A DNA stretch of 64,000 bases from Cercophora sp. LCS_1. Its lineage: Eukaryota; Ascomycota; Sordariomycetes; Sordariales; Lasiosphaeriaceae. Shown in pieces: positions 22,590 through 32,896 of the stretch. A program made the translations under genes and the position numbers. The stretch covers positions 434,001 through 498,000 of the forward strand of contig JAPZLL010000012.1 of NCBI GenBank assembly GCA_036250225.1. Direction: 5' to 3'. How positions within the stretch are numbered: the stretch's first letter is position 1; each line of letters begins with the position of its first letter. The notes under the pieces were generated by a model, which had not been told where the DNA came from, ran no database searches, and saw only the letters and a program-made list of their open reading frames with translations.

Positions 22590-25500
22590 GGTCCGCTATG
22601 CGACAGGCGAGCGGATGAGCTTGGCCAATTGGTCGGCTGGGGGGTGGGATCGAGGGTCAGAGCTTAACGCAGGACAACTCGCAGCGGTTTCGAGCTGCCT
22701 GGGTCACCCTGATTGCCGTCGCATATATTAACTCGCCCTACCTCTGCCCAGGTGTCCTGGAAAGCGTGCAGAGGCGAGCGGGGGATTTGGTGGGTGTGAC
22801 GGCGGGCGACGGGAGCGTGTGCGCGGCGTAGCACAGTCGAGCCTGCAAACCTGCAAGTCGGATGGCAGATGGTGTTGGCACAGGACCACAAGTTAGACAA
22901 ATGCCAGCGTAAGAAAATGACAGAGCCGATGGATAAAATAACGATAGGTAGGGACGACGAATGGTTTTGAAAGCTGATGCGAATGCTGTGCAGCGTCGGG
23001 ACGGGCAGCCTGTAACTGCTGGAACCTGTAACTGCGGCTATGACTGCCTCTGAGACCGGCAAACCTGCCGGCTGGATGTCTTCCTGGGCGGTTGAGATCC
23101 GTCCGCGGCGAGTTCGGTATGTGTGGCTGTCGTGCGGTATTCTTCGGGACACAGCTCACGAACGAGATGCAAAAACCGAGACGAGAAACACGGCGGCCCC
23201 GTCCACATACGCAGGGACACACGAAAGGGACCTTGGAAGGGGCAGCCCAGCCTTCAACTGAGAACAAAAACAGCAGCAGCGAAGCAACACACCCCCATCT
23301 GGGGAAACGAACGAAGCTCTGACCGCCGGCTGGTCTGTCCTTGGACCCCTGACTGACAGGTCGTTCGTTCCTGTTCTCAATTCGCGCCAAAATATTCCCA
23401 GTCCCATCCTCCTTCACAGATCAAGATCACGAGCAAAGAGACAAATGCGGTCACTTTTTTTAAATTGTTAATCTCCGGCCCCAAGCGATCGGAAGCGTCT
23501 TGGGATCACTCGTGTCTGCACACTAACTGCCCTCTGGTGGGACAGCTTTTCTGCATCTCGGATGCCACTCAAATAAAAAGCACAGGAAAGTTTCTGCCGG
23601 TCGACATTTCTCGCCAGCCTTTTCCCCAGCGCCCAGAACGGGATCGTGGTAGCGCCAGGGGTAGCAAAGGATCCCCACTAACAACCCCCAACATACCTGC
23701 CGCTCTTGAACCATGGGAGGCTTAGGAATTCTGAAACAAACCTGCTCGCCAGGCAAGTTCCGCCCCATTTAACCGGCTCACACCTTTGTCTTTGAGACTC
23801 GAACCCGGACCAGGAAGGCGACCTCTAGCCGAGTTGGACGAGTCGTAGTGCTTGTTTTATTCTTTCTCCTCCGCGTTGTGCCCTTGTCGCAGTGTCGTGG
23901 GAGGGCGGGCATGTCAACGACATGCCAAATCGACACCTTACATCCGCTTGGAAGTGACAAGCTCCGCACCGCTCAAAGCCCGCATTGGCAAGTAGCACCC
24001 GACAGCGATGAGCCCAGCGAGGTCCGCGCAACCATGAATACCAACCACAACCGCAATTGGCAAGTGTCAAGCCAAGTTTTGTTTTGTGATCTCGTGGCCC
24101 TCAATGCCAGCTCGTCTTTGATACAAACCCCACCCCAAAATCCCGATGCTCGGTGTTAAGGCGGTACAGAGAGAGCCGGTAGGCGTGCTTCAAAGCGCGA
24201 GGAGCCTCCCACGCGCATCCCTGACCATGGGTTTAATACAAGGATCAGGGTTGCAGTTTTGACCATGGCATTCGGGCTCAAGATCCAACCATTCAACTTG
24301 CTCCGCACTGCTGGTGATGAAAGGACGGTGCCGATGTTTTTCAATGGCCGCACGGAATAGGCTTCCGGTCATGAGCCGCGGGACGGAAAGATTTCAGCTC
24401 AATTGTTCTCAGCTTTGATGGAAATGTGGCAACGTTTTTTTTTTTTTCTATCTTCGCGGACTCGACGTTGTGTCCTTATTACCAGAAACCTGGAGATACA
24501 GGACACCCCAGACATTTTTGCTCCCTCTTCTCCCCCGCAGTAACGGTGCTACTTTAGTCAAATGTATCATGCAGGAGGCTGGGCTAGTATGGTCCAGGAT
24601 CGTCAACTTTGGGGGAGGGAAACGATATGAGTGCGGGCGGTTTTCAGCACTGGGGTAGTAGTAGAATGCAGGTCATCCCCCATCCCATCGCGCAAAAATT
24701 AAGATATCGTTGTCCCTTCAGCTCACATTCGGGGAGGCACCTCGAACCCAATCGCGGCAAGCCACTTGGGTTCTTCACGGCCAACAACACCACTGTGAAC
24801 GCATGCGGACGAATACGGGAACAAACATCAGGGCCTGGCTACCCAATGATTATCCATACCCTGCGATGCTGTGGCACGTTAGAGAACCACGAAATGGTTT
24901 CTTAATTTGAGAATCCCGCATCTCGGGTGTGACGAAACATTTGCCACGATCCAGGGGAGCGGCCGTGGGCTCGGGCTCGAAGGTGAACAGGAGGCCCAGC
25001 CCTTCACCAGCCTCACCTGACAGTCCGAGCTGTTACCAACCCGTTTTTAGAGCAACCCAGTCGAAGCAAACAGGAGCTTTGGTATTCTTGCGACAAGATG
25101 CTCAGAGTCTTGCCTCTCAGGGCATACATCCCCCATCCTGATCAAACGAAAAACCCGGGGCCGAAGCGGCAGATCCGTAGTCGATGGTTGGAGACAAGTG
25201 TTCAACCCTCGCCTCCCGCTTACATCGCGGGCGGCTACTCACTCATTGGGGTCGTAATCCTACCGCGAAATCCAATCCTCTTGTTCACTCTCGCACTCAT
25301 GACATGGCCCCCGAAGCAAACGACCCTCTGTCATCATTCAGGTCATCTCTGTGAAAGAGTCCAGCTTCTCCTGCGCTAAGATGGCAGTTGTGCAGTCATC
25401 ACGGCCGCTGATACCTACTCTGGGTGAAGGGGCGTGGGGTTCTGTTCGCTCCCCTCGGTTGTTGGGTTTCCGGGTTCCCAGGAGTGGGTTATTCTCCGGA

Positions 25501-27846
25501 TGGTCCCACCGGTTCCGCGTGTCGAAAAGAACGGTGGAAATCACAAGCCGAGATGAGAAACCGACTTTTCGGTTTAGTCTCCATCGCGGAGACCGTCACT
25601 TGCGTGGAGTAGGATTACCACGTTATCGTGGAGTCGGCAGGTGTTCTTCAATGGTCTTGCCGTGTCCCTTCTTCATATCTCGGGAATGTGAGATCTTGTC
25701 ATCGAACATGAGCGGTGTGAGGAAAATATGTTGCTCAGTGGCATCGTGATTGTCCAGTTTACCCCTTAATCGGAGCTGTTCGCCTTCACATTGATTGACA
25801 TGGCCTCTTTGAACACCGGCGGGTACTTCCCCTTCGCAAATGAGGCCCCTTTTTGAAGGTGACACGACACCCGCGCGCTCACCGACACTCGCACCCGCAA
25901 CATTCGCAAAACCGCAGTGTTCCACGGCAGCCTGACGTCGACGATGTGGCAAGGCCGAATTGAACAGAGACTGGCGAGATGGAGATCGGTTCGCAATTAC
26001 GCCGTTGAATGTTGAATGAACAACGTTTCAAGAGGCTCGAGCCAACGGACCTTTCACGAGTCGATGTGACCATGCAAGTCATTCGAGTGGCCGTTTGTTT
26101 GGTGGTCCTCACGTGGTCGAAGAGGGCGTCGGGGCCGAGCGATTGGCGTGCTTATCGCTGATGAGTGCCCCTGGGGCGGGAAGGAAGTGGAGCGGCGTGC
26201 AATTGCGTAAAGCTTGCTTGCTTTGCATCTGCCCCTCCTCACCAATCCCTTGCTTGGATCTTCGCTTCGGATCTGGCTAATTCCCGGTCTGCTCGCCACG
26301 GATCGCGGATCTTGGGACAACGAAAGAAACGTACGAGAAGGGATAAACGCACATGATGACATCGCAAACACCACTGGGGATTTTCGGCGTCCGGAAGTTG
26401 GGCGGCTTGGAACTTGGCCGGTTGCACCATCCGAAACATGGCCAGTTTTCTCGCTGGGGAAAGACAAAACGTTGTGGGGGTGGGTGTCTGGGCAAAGCCA
26501 GCCACAGCTGCAACCACTTTGTCACCAGATGGTCCTTGCATGAAGCAGGCAGCACAGGCCAAAAAATTGGCATATCAAATGCGCTTGACAGCAGATGACA
26601 GAAACCACGAATTTGTCGTCGTGCGCCTTCGATTGATTCAGTGTTGACGAAAACGCGTGGAACGTGACCATCGCCTTCGATTGATTCAGTGTTGACGAAA
26701 ACGCGTGGAACGTGACCATTCGAATGCGCAAGATGTGGCAGTTTCATATTCCCGCTGGTGTTACTTTTTATAAGTCTTCGCTTTCACTCGCCGAGTCAGG
26801 CGACATTGACGATCAGGCCCTCTGTGTTCCAAACCGTCGATGCGGGCGATCCTGTTTCCATCTGTACTTTTGGACCCTTTGATTTCCTGCGGTTGCCGCG
26901 GAGAGGTATCTCTTGGCATTGGACGGGACCCGAACTCGTGGATTATTCTGGATCGCATTGAACGAATGGCCTGAAAGACACGGAGACACTTGTTGTGGCG
27001 GGGGGAGGGAGCCAATGTGTCGGTTCCGTTCTCGAACATGGCTAACTATCCCGCGAGTTGATGTTGGAGTGACAGACCTGTCTCGCCAGGCCTATGCCCA
27101 GGCGTGAAGCCAGTTGCTGTCGAGTGTTTCCCGGCTCCTACAATGATGCGCCGCGCGAAACAGCTTCCTCAAGTGGTCTGGAAGCACTAAACCAAGGTGT
27201 CGGAACAAGTGAGCCGGAGATCTCATGCACGTCGTCCTGCGGCTGAGAGGGCTGTGATGGTGGTAAACATCATGAGATTCACCGACAACAACCAAGAGTC
27301 TGACAATTCATGAAGCCGCCAATGGAGAAGATATCTAACCGAGGCTCACCATTCCAGTTGGAGATCTGCAAGGATTTGGAAGCGCAGGCTCTCTGGAAGG
27401 GAACACAGAGACAGCCAAAGCCATCATTTCCGGTTTTGTCACAGCACGCATCAACAAGCGCCGACAAGAATTCTAGACCGTCGTGATGGCGTCAGGTTCG
27501 CAGATGACAAAACATCATGACAACAGCAATGAGGTCGGCGATAATGTTCCCAGAGCAATCACGGCACCAAAAGATTCTGAAACCGAAAGTCTCAGGGACG
27601 GTTTCAGGATGTCAGGTTCTGGCCTTCCCCTGGCTCGTGCATCGAAGGGATCGGCAAAAGGCTTGCCGGGGAAGGAGCGCGACCCCTGCACTGTCATGTG
27701 CTTTCGTGTCCGGGTCGCGCTGGCTTGACGAGGAAGCCGAGGAAGCGAGAATCGCGCAGCCAAAAAAAGACTAGAGAGTATCAATGACTGAAAAATATAA
27801 AATCTTCTATCTGTTCAGATTCGTGAACACGCAAAAAGTAAATAAC
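22590..27846. other. 5.3-kb gene-poor region
   Basis: The first part is the leader and promoter of the Bem3-like gene. Beyond that, many short overlapping open frames occur on both strands without domains, consistent introns or hydrophobic patterns. A perfect 48-bp tandem duplication lies at 26624-26719. A T-run occurs near 24436. No transposon ends or polymerase/transposase fragments were recognised. Confidence 0.5.
26624..26719 (+). repeat. Perfect 48-bp tandem duplication
   Basis: The unit 26624-26671 (beginning CGCCTTCGATTGATTC, ending GGAACGTGACCAT) is repeated without change at 26672-26719. The unit length is a multiple of three, so one minus-strand frame reads it as a 16-residue repeat; that frame is not otherwise convincing. 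Confidence 0.95.
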
Positions 27847-27917
27847 TGCGTCAGCCGCGAATCGAACGCGGGGCCCATCGATGGCAACGATGGATTTTAC
27901 CACTAAACCACTGACGC
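27847..27917 (-). tRNA. tRNA-Gly (GCC)
   Basis: The minus strand folds as a 71-nt tRNA. The acceptor stem is GCGTCAG paired with CTGACGC, with discriminator A at 27847. The D arm contains GGTTTAGTGGTAAAAT, the anticodon loop TTGCCAT gives GCC, and the T arm is CCGCG-TTCGATT-CGCGG. This is the standard eukaryotic tRNA-Gly(GCC) with the short D loop, and there is no intron. The internal A and B boxes (TGGTTTAGTGG and GTTCGATTC) are intact, so it should be transcribed by RNA polymerase III. Confidence 0.96.
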
Positions 27918-28340
27918 TGGGTTGAATGAAAAGTATAAGCGAAACGATGGGCTATATCGTGCTCGCAGGGTTGGGCTTCGGCTATAGGTCTTGTGGAGTC
28001 CCGGCGTCACGGCCCGACCCGGATCCGATAGTGGGGCCGCATCGGCGGAGGGCTTCGGCAGCTTGTCGGGTTCTCGGTTCGCTGACATCCGGGTGGGAAT
28101 ACAGTCAGTACTTCTATACAATGAATCAGGACCCTCGGGCTCGTGCTTTGCTACGGGCAGATACGAGCCCTGGTCCGGGCCGTTGGGACGTCTGTTGCGG
28201 AAGAACGTAAAGAAGATGATGATGATGATTACGATGCCGATGACTGCAAGGCCCGATGAGCGTGGCGATTGCTCGGGTAGAGGAGGGGTTGTGGTCAGGG
28301 TTTGGATTCCTTGGTAGTGTAGACAAAGAGCAAGAAGTTC
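27903..28340 (-). CDS. Possible one-membrane-pass small protein (weak)
   Basis: A minus-strand open frame reads a Pro-rich stretch (TTTPPLPEQSPRSSG), then one strong hydrophobic helix (LAVIGIVIIIIIFFTFF). A basic stop-transfer (RNRRPNGPD) and a polar tail follow. This resembles a type I or III membrane anchor. Against it, no ATG starts the frame upstream, so an extra exon would be needed. The frame also ends only after running about 15 bases into the tRNA-Gly gene, so the true 3' end is unclear. The coordinates mark only the plausible part of the frame. No family is recognised. Confidence 0.25.
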   Translation of the reverse strand, partial: ELLALCLHYQGIQTLTTTPPLPEQSPRSSGLAVIGIVIIIIIFFTFFRNRRPNGPDQGSYLPVAKHEPEGPDSLYRSTDCIPTRMSANREPDKLPKPSADAAPLSDPGRAVTPGLHKTYSRSPTLRARYSPSFRLYFSFNPASVV

Positions 28341-29061
28341 AACCGCAAAATGGTGGTTGATGTAGCTTGGAATAGTGCGCTGATATTGGCGGAGACGTTT
28401 CTCGATGGGCCGATTTAAGCTATTGAGAGCTCTGATGATGTGGTGGACATGATATACATGACTATACCATATAAACCCCAAGGGCTGGAAAACGTTGGAG
28501 GAGGGCGTTGGCACCGTCGACAAGAATTACGCGAGAGAGATTTACGACATGCTCAAGGGGTGGTGCTCCGATTGGAAGGCATTTCCCTTTTCTTTTCCTC
28601 CATTGTGTGGTGGCGAAGTAAGAGGCCCATATATTTAGTTGGCTTGGATTGATCAAGATTAATGGCTTCTCACCTGCCGATCTAGATATAACCACACTTT
28701 CATGTCGACCCCCGGGTGTATTTTGAGGTGCCAGGGCTATTATAGACATCAGTGTCACGGCTATGTCACTACGTCCATGATGTTTTGACTTCTGAGTGGT
28801 ATCTTTGCCACTTTCCAGCGATGTAAACACGCTCGTTGAACATGCTCTTTGCGTAGGACACGGCAACTTCATACATGCCATGACCTCCCAAGCCCTAAAA
28901 CCAAATACACCCATCTCGTTACTTCGTCATCATCAATAAATACCATTGTTTCCGTGAGATCGAACTCCAATGCCAGGCCATAAAGAAAAACACCCGTATT
29001 CGCCCGTCGATCCACATGCCAAACCAACGCCGTCTTCCTCAATTCTCCCTCCACTCACCAC

Positions 29062-29824
29062 TCACCACTCCCCACGGCTCCTCGCAGGACTATACCCCCT
29101 CCCCCCATTCCAATACCCCCGTTCCCTCCTCTCCCGATCCTCAATCGTCACACAAATCCTCTCCCTCTCCACACTCCCCGCCCGTTCGCCACCCCGTCTC
29201 GTCGACGACGACGCAGCAGACCCCGCACTCGGACTCCTCCTCCGTCTCGGCGGCATCGAAATCGGCCTCGGCCCTTCCACATACCGATACGTCTCCAACT
29301 CCTGCCTGACTGGCACCGGAACCGGAACCGGAACTGGCACTCGCACTGGCACAGGAATCAACTTCTCTCGTTCGATAATCACCTCCCTATCACGGGAACG
29401 TGATCGTTTAGTCTTCCTCCGCCGTCGCTCCGGCGGATCGACATCAACGGCGATGACGTCAATGGTGTCGGGCTTTGGAGCGGGTGGAGGAGGAGGAGGA
29501 GGAGGGAGAACGGGGACGACGACGGGTGGTGGAGGTGGAGGTGGGAGCTCCACAACGGGTGGAGGTGGCGGAGGAGGAGGAGGGAGACAGAGGACGGGTG
29601 GTGGCGGGGGTGGTTCTTCGATGACTACGAGCGGTGGTGGGGCTGGCGCGGGAACTATGGTGGTGACTTTGCGGCGGATGGATACGGCGCCGTTGCGTGG
29701 GGGTTCGAGGTAGAGACGTTTTTTGGCGCCGCGGTATTCGCGCTCGTAGACGGGGCCGCCGAAGGCGTTCACTGAAAATTGTTAGGTTTGGGTAGCTTTA
29801 GGTAAGTTTTAGGGGTGGCTTACT
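29062..29824 (-). CDS. Proline-rich uncharacterised protein with intron-split start codon
   Basis: The main exon is 29771..29062 on the minus strand. No ATG opens this frame, but a conventional intron lies immediately upstream (donor GTAAGC at 29823, branch CCTAAC, acceptor TTTCAG ending 29772). Splicing joins A at 29824 to TG at 29771-29770 and creates the ATG. The 236-residue product starts MNAFGGPVYEREYRGAKKR. It has five long proline runs (about 50-100), a basic ERRRRKTKRSRSRDR block, an alternating Pro-Val tract near 145-157 and an Arg/Ser-rich end. It appears largely disordered; proline runs suggest SH3/WW or profilin binding, but that is inference. No family is recognised. Confidence 0.6.
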
Positions 29825-30603
29825 GTTAGATTGGTTGATGCTGGAGTGGAATACGATGGGAATCGGGTATTAAGGATAGGCTTTGGGCTGTTGCGTGTTT
29901 GCGTGGGGCTTTATAGGTGATGGGAAACGGGGGGGTGGGTTGAGGCTGGAGGCTAGATGGAGGCTAGCAGAGGTTGTTGATATATGGTTGATGGGAAGGT
30001 TGGGGAACGGCGGAGAGGGAATAAACAGGTGATGGGTTTGCGTCCATATACTGGGTTGGTTTTCCCCTCGTTGTGGGAATCTGTTCTAGATTTCCACCGG
30101 CACATGCCCGATGACGTAGGTTGAGCTGCAGGACTGCCAGTGAATGAGGCCGTGTGAGACATGCGACCCGATTGGTCGACAAGGTTCTTGGCCCAGCGCC
30201 CTGGGTTACCTGCCCGACAGCAACACCATCCGACTCGAGAAATTAGTTTGTGAGGTTTGATGGCAATGCAAAATTGTGGGTTTAATAGTGCTGACGGGGC
30301 TTTCTCAAAATCTCTGCAGAGACCCGTCCCGACAGTCTATATGCTTGGCAACAGGCATTCCGGTGAGACCAAGTTGGGGAAGCAAGGAGCTCACCCTTCA
30401 CAGCCACTCCCAGGTTCCTACTGCTGCACCAACAAACAAGTTTTTCCAAACTCACTAAAAGACTACCTAGAGTATTGTAGCGCAGTCTAGACAATCCCGT
30501 CATGTATCTCTGTCATCTCAAGCTCAGTTACTCCTGGCTGACCCCTGTGGCTCGATGCGTCCTCCTCCAACGTTTATAAACATAACCAAACGAGTGTCTT
30601 ATC
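29825..30603. other. Intergenic region between proline-rich gene and 5S relic
   Basis: About 780 bases hold the leader and promoter of the proline-rich gene. Nothing with coding or RNA structure was seen. Confidence 0.45.
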
Positions 30604-30650
30604 ACATACGACCATACCCACTGGAAGAATGGTGATCCGGCTCTCACATA
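30604..30650 (+). pseudogene. 5S rRNA relic (5' fragment, degenerate)
   Basis: Bases 30604-30626 (ACATACGACCATACCCACTG and the next three) look identical to the beginning of filamentous-fungal 5S rRNA. The following 24 bases keep only scattered similarity (GATCC, GGCTCTC, CATA), and the remainder of the 5S gene, including the internal control region, is absent. Dispersed 5S genes and truncated 5S pseudogenes are known from Neurospora. This copy should not make a functional 5S. The 3' limit of similarity is approximate. Confidence 0.65.
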
Positions 30651-30711
30651 CCACAGTATGTGGGGCTCTTGGTGGGGCCGTGTGGGGCGGCCCATTTTTT
30701 TTTTCGTCTAT

Positions 30712-30736
30712 CAACCCTAACCCTTCATATCACGTG
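30712..30736 (+). promoter_or_regulatory. Telomere-repeat box with TATCACGTG extension
   Basis: The sequence CAACCCTAACCCTTC is followed by ATATCACGTG. It combines two CCCTAA telomere-type units and an E-box-like CACGTG. It lies 320 bases before the kinase-like start. A near-identical element is at 52217-52239. CCCTAA boxes are bound by Myb-type telobox factors in fungi; function here is inferred. Confidence 0.4.
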
Positions 30737-31028
30737 CAACGCGCCGGAAGATCTTGAAAACGGAGCCGATGTGGCCGCCGCTTTTCTCGGATACCGTTAC
30801 TTGAGAGGCGGAGGAGCGCCGGCCTTCTCGGTGCCCCTTCCCCCCGCCCGCCCTTCCCGACCAACTTAACGCACACCATGGCCAAATTCCTCCCTTTTGA
30901 CCCCTACCGTGGGCGACGGATGAAAGCGAGAGGGGAGCCGGGGGCCCCGCTTCCTAATGATCCCGCCGTCTCCACACGTACGTAACGTCTTGGCTCGGAA
31001 TACGTCAGCTGTGTTCCCCAGTCAATGA

Positions 31029-32033
31029 ATGCGCAAAACGCAAACTACAGGTCTTCCCCCGCCTGACAGCCAACTGCCCCCACTAACTTACCTATATAGT
31101 CGTTGTTTGCTTCCACCGCAGAACTCATTCTCTTCGATCTTCGTGCCTCTATTGGAAAACTCTCCTCCTCCCAATCATCGAGAAGTTGAAGCCCTATTCC
31201 ACATGATCGCCTCGGGGGGGTATCCCGTCATCATGGTACCCCAAGTGACTACGTTGGAAGACTTGACATTTCTCTACGAGGAATATAACAAGGAAACCGG
31301 CAGATTTCACACAACCTTCGCACTTTTCGACAAAGATGACTTCGCCTACTTCGGCAGTTTGGATCTTCCCAAACGCGATATCAACCTTAAGCAACTCGCA
31401 TTTGCCCTCACTCTCGTCCCCGATGAGCATCTCTTTCCCGGGTGGACACACTCTGGTGTGGGACTCACCAAGGCCCCGGAAACGCTACCATCTAACATCT
31501 ACGTTAAACGACCAAACATTACTATGTACGATGTTTTCCAAGAACATAACGTCCTTGACCTAATCCCCAAAGGTCTACTGGAGGAGGCCAAAGTCATGGA
31601 TAAGCTCTCTCAGCACTCACACTCCCACATTATCCGCTACCACGGCTGCTACGTTCGCCGAGGCCGCATCGTGGGGCTCGTCCTCGATAGACACTCTGAT
31701 ACGCTGGCTGGCTACCTTAAAAACAAGGTTGGGTCCATGGATAAAAAGCGTTTTATGCAGGCCCTAGAGTCGGCCATCCGCCACCTGCATTCGCTTAACT
31801 GGGCTCACAACGATCTCAATCCAGACAACATCCTAGTTGACGAGGCGGGCATGCCGGTCCTGATCGATTTCGGGTCTGCACGAGAGATCGGCGCTGAACT
31901 AGGGGCTAGCCGGGGGACCAAGGGGTGGATTGATGGAGAGATGAAGGATTATCACACGTCGGATAGTGGCCATGACTTCTTCGCTCTGGAGAAGATACGG
32001 ACCTGGTTGGACTCGCCGACATTTGATGATTAG
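31029..32033 (+). CDS. Fungal-specific protein-kinase-like protein
   Basis: The frame encodes 334 residues. An N-terminal cap (about 60-145, with TTFALFDKDDFAYFGSLDLP) precedes a kinase-like domain. Candidate kinase motifs are Lys in NIYVKRPN (beta3), Glu in LLEEAKVMDKL (alpha C), HNDLNPDNILVD (catalytic loop, HND in place of HRD but Asp and Asn kept) and DFGSAR (metal-binding). The activation segment is short (GTKGWIDGEM). Key residues are present, so activity is possible; the family is an expanded group of uncharacterised kinase-like proteins in Pezizomycotina. The start is uncertain: the ATG at 31029 is the first in frame, but Met at 31203 or a missed intron is possible. A broken nuclease-like gene follows 85 bases downstream on the same strand. 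Confidence 0.75.
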   Translation: MRKTQTTGLPPPDSQLPPLTYLYSRCLLPPQNSFSSIFVPLLENSPPPNHREVEALFHMIASGGYPVIMVPQVTTLEDLTFLYEEYNKETGRFHTTFALFDKDDFAYFGSLDLPKRDINLKQLAFALTLVPDEHLFPGWTHSGVGLTKAPETLPSNIYVKRPNITMYDVFQEHNVLDLIPKGLLEEAKVMDKLSQHSHSHIIRYHGCYVRRGRIVGLVLDRHSDTLAGYLKNKVGSMDKKRFMQALESAIRHLHSLNWAHNDLNPDNILVDEAGMPVLIDFGSAREIGAELGASRGTKGWIDGEMKDYHTSDSGHDFFALEKIRTWLDSPTFDD

Positions 32034-32048
32034 GATGTACCTATGTAG

Positions 32049-32896
32049 GTACAACAGTTTTATGAGTTATCCAAACTTTCAGGCTACTTCCCTCAGCTTA
32101 CCAAGTTTGTCCTGCGAATGGCGGGTGCTGTCCACGAAGACATTATTGCAGGATTCGAAGGCCTAGTCGTAGAGCAGTTGATCGACATACGACGAGGTAA
32201 TGACCAAATCGCTGCCAATTTCGCTCGGGGCACAAGTGCAAGAAGAAGCCCCAAGATTGAGAGCGATGGTGGTTCCCATTACCCAGACGGGTCGTTTGCG
32301 CACAAAGATGCAGGGGTAGAATGTGTTATTTTGGAGGTCTCTCATTCACAACAACGACAAGATTTGCCATTCCTTGCAGATGAATACATCCTAGGTTCAA
32401 ATGGGCGGACCCAAGTTGTTATTGGGATTGACCTTGAATACCGGAAGGAGAAGGGAAAAGAAGCCAGGGTTACGATACGGCGACCAAGATATATATTGAG
32501 GAGGATGGGGAAGCCGTGCTTGAAGCAGCTGAGACAGAAACAGGTATCTTTCGGGCAGTGGATGGTAGTTTGGTCGATGGGGAACGGAACCTTCGCATTA
32601 GGCTCAAAGATTTTGGGTATTGGCCCAATTGCCTCGGAATCGATGATATCTCCGGGGAGATTACTATTTCGTTTCCTCAACTTTACGAAATAGTACAGGC
32701 GGCTGAGGCTATAGCGGAGCAGAGGGATCGTGAGCGCAGGAAGATACAGCAAGAGAATCATCGAAAGCGGCGAAGGGTTCGGTCACCACCAGAGCAACTT
32801 ACAGAATCAGACGAGAAGCGGTTCAAAACAACCAAGGAAGAAGTCGAGAAGCAGCTCAGCGACCAAGGACGGAGATTATACCCCAGAGTAGGATGA
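32049..32896 (+). pseudogene. Frameshifted PD-(D/E)XK-like fungal nuclease-family gene
   Basis: Two overlapping plus-strand frames together make one protein of a fungal-specific family resembling Uma2-type PD-(D/E)XK nucleases. Frame one (open from 32049; first ATG 32118) has KFVLRMAGAVHED, then PDGSFAHKDAG, VECVILEVSHSQQRQDL and ADEYILGSNGRTQVVIGID. Frame two (to 32896) continues with YIEEDGEAVLEAAETE, FRAVDGSLVDGERNLR, LRIRLKDFGYWP and a basic coiled coil. The switch lies around 32440-32480, where neither frame is complete and no intron of usable size fits. The N-terminus also lacks an early ATG; similarity-like text begins before 32118. Together this indicates a decayed copy, or a sequencing error. 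The nuclease assignment is inference from motif spacing. Confidence 0.6.

Noticed and set aside
23778..23830. TTCGAGTC-containing stretch resembling a tRNA T arm (minus strand)
   Set aside because: Flanking arms do not pair and no anticodon or D arm is present.
22590..27846. Possible degenerate transposon in the gene desert
   Set aside because: No terminal repeats, polymerase or transposase motifs, and no AT-rich signature of repeat-induced mutation.
29016..29713. Plus-strand Gly/Thr-rich open frame over the proline-rich gene
   Set aside because: It is the complement of proline codons (CCN to GGN), a low-complexity shadow.
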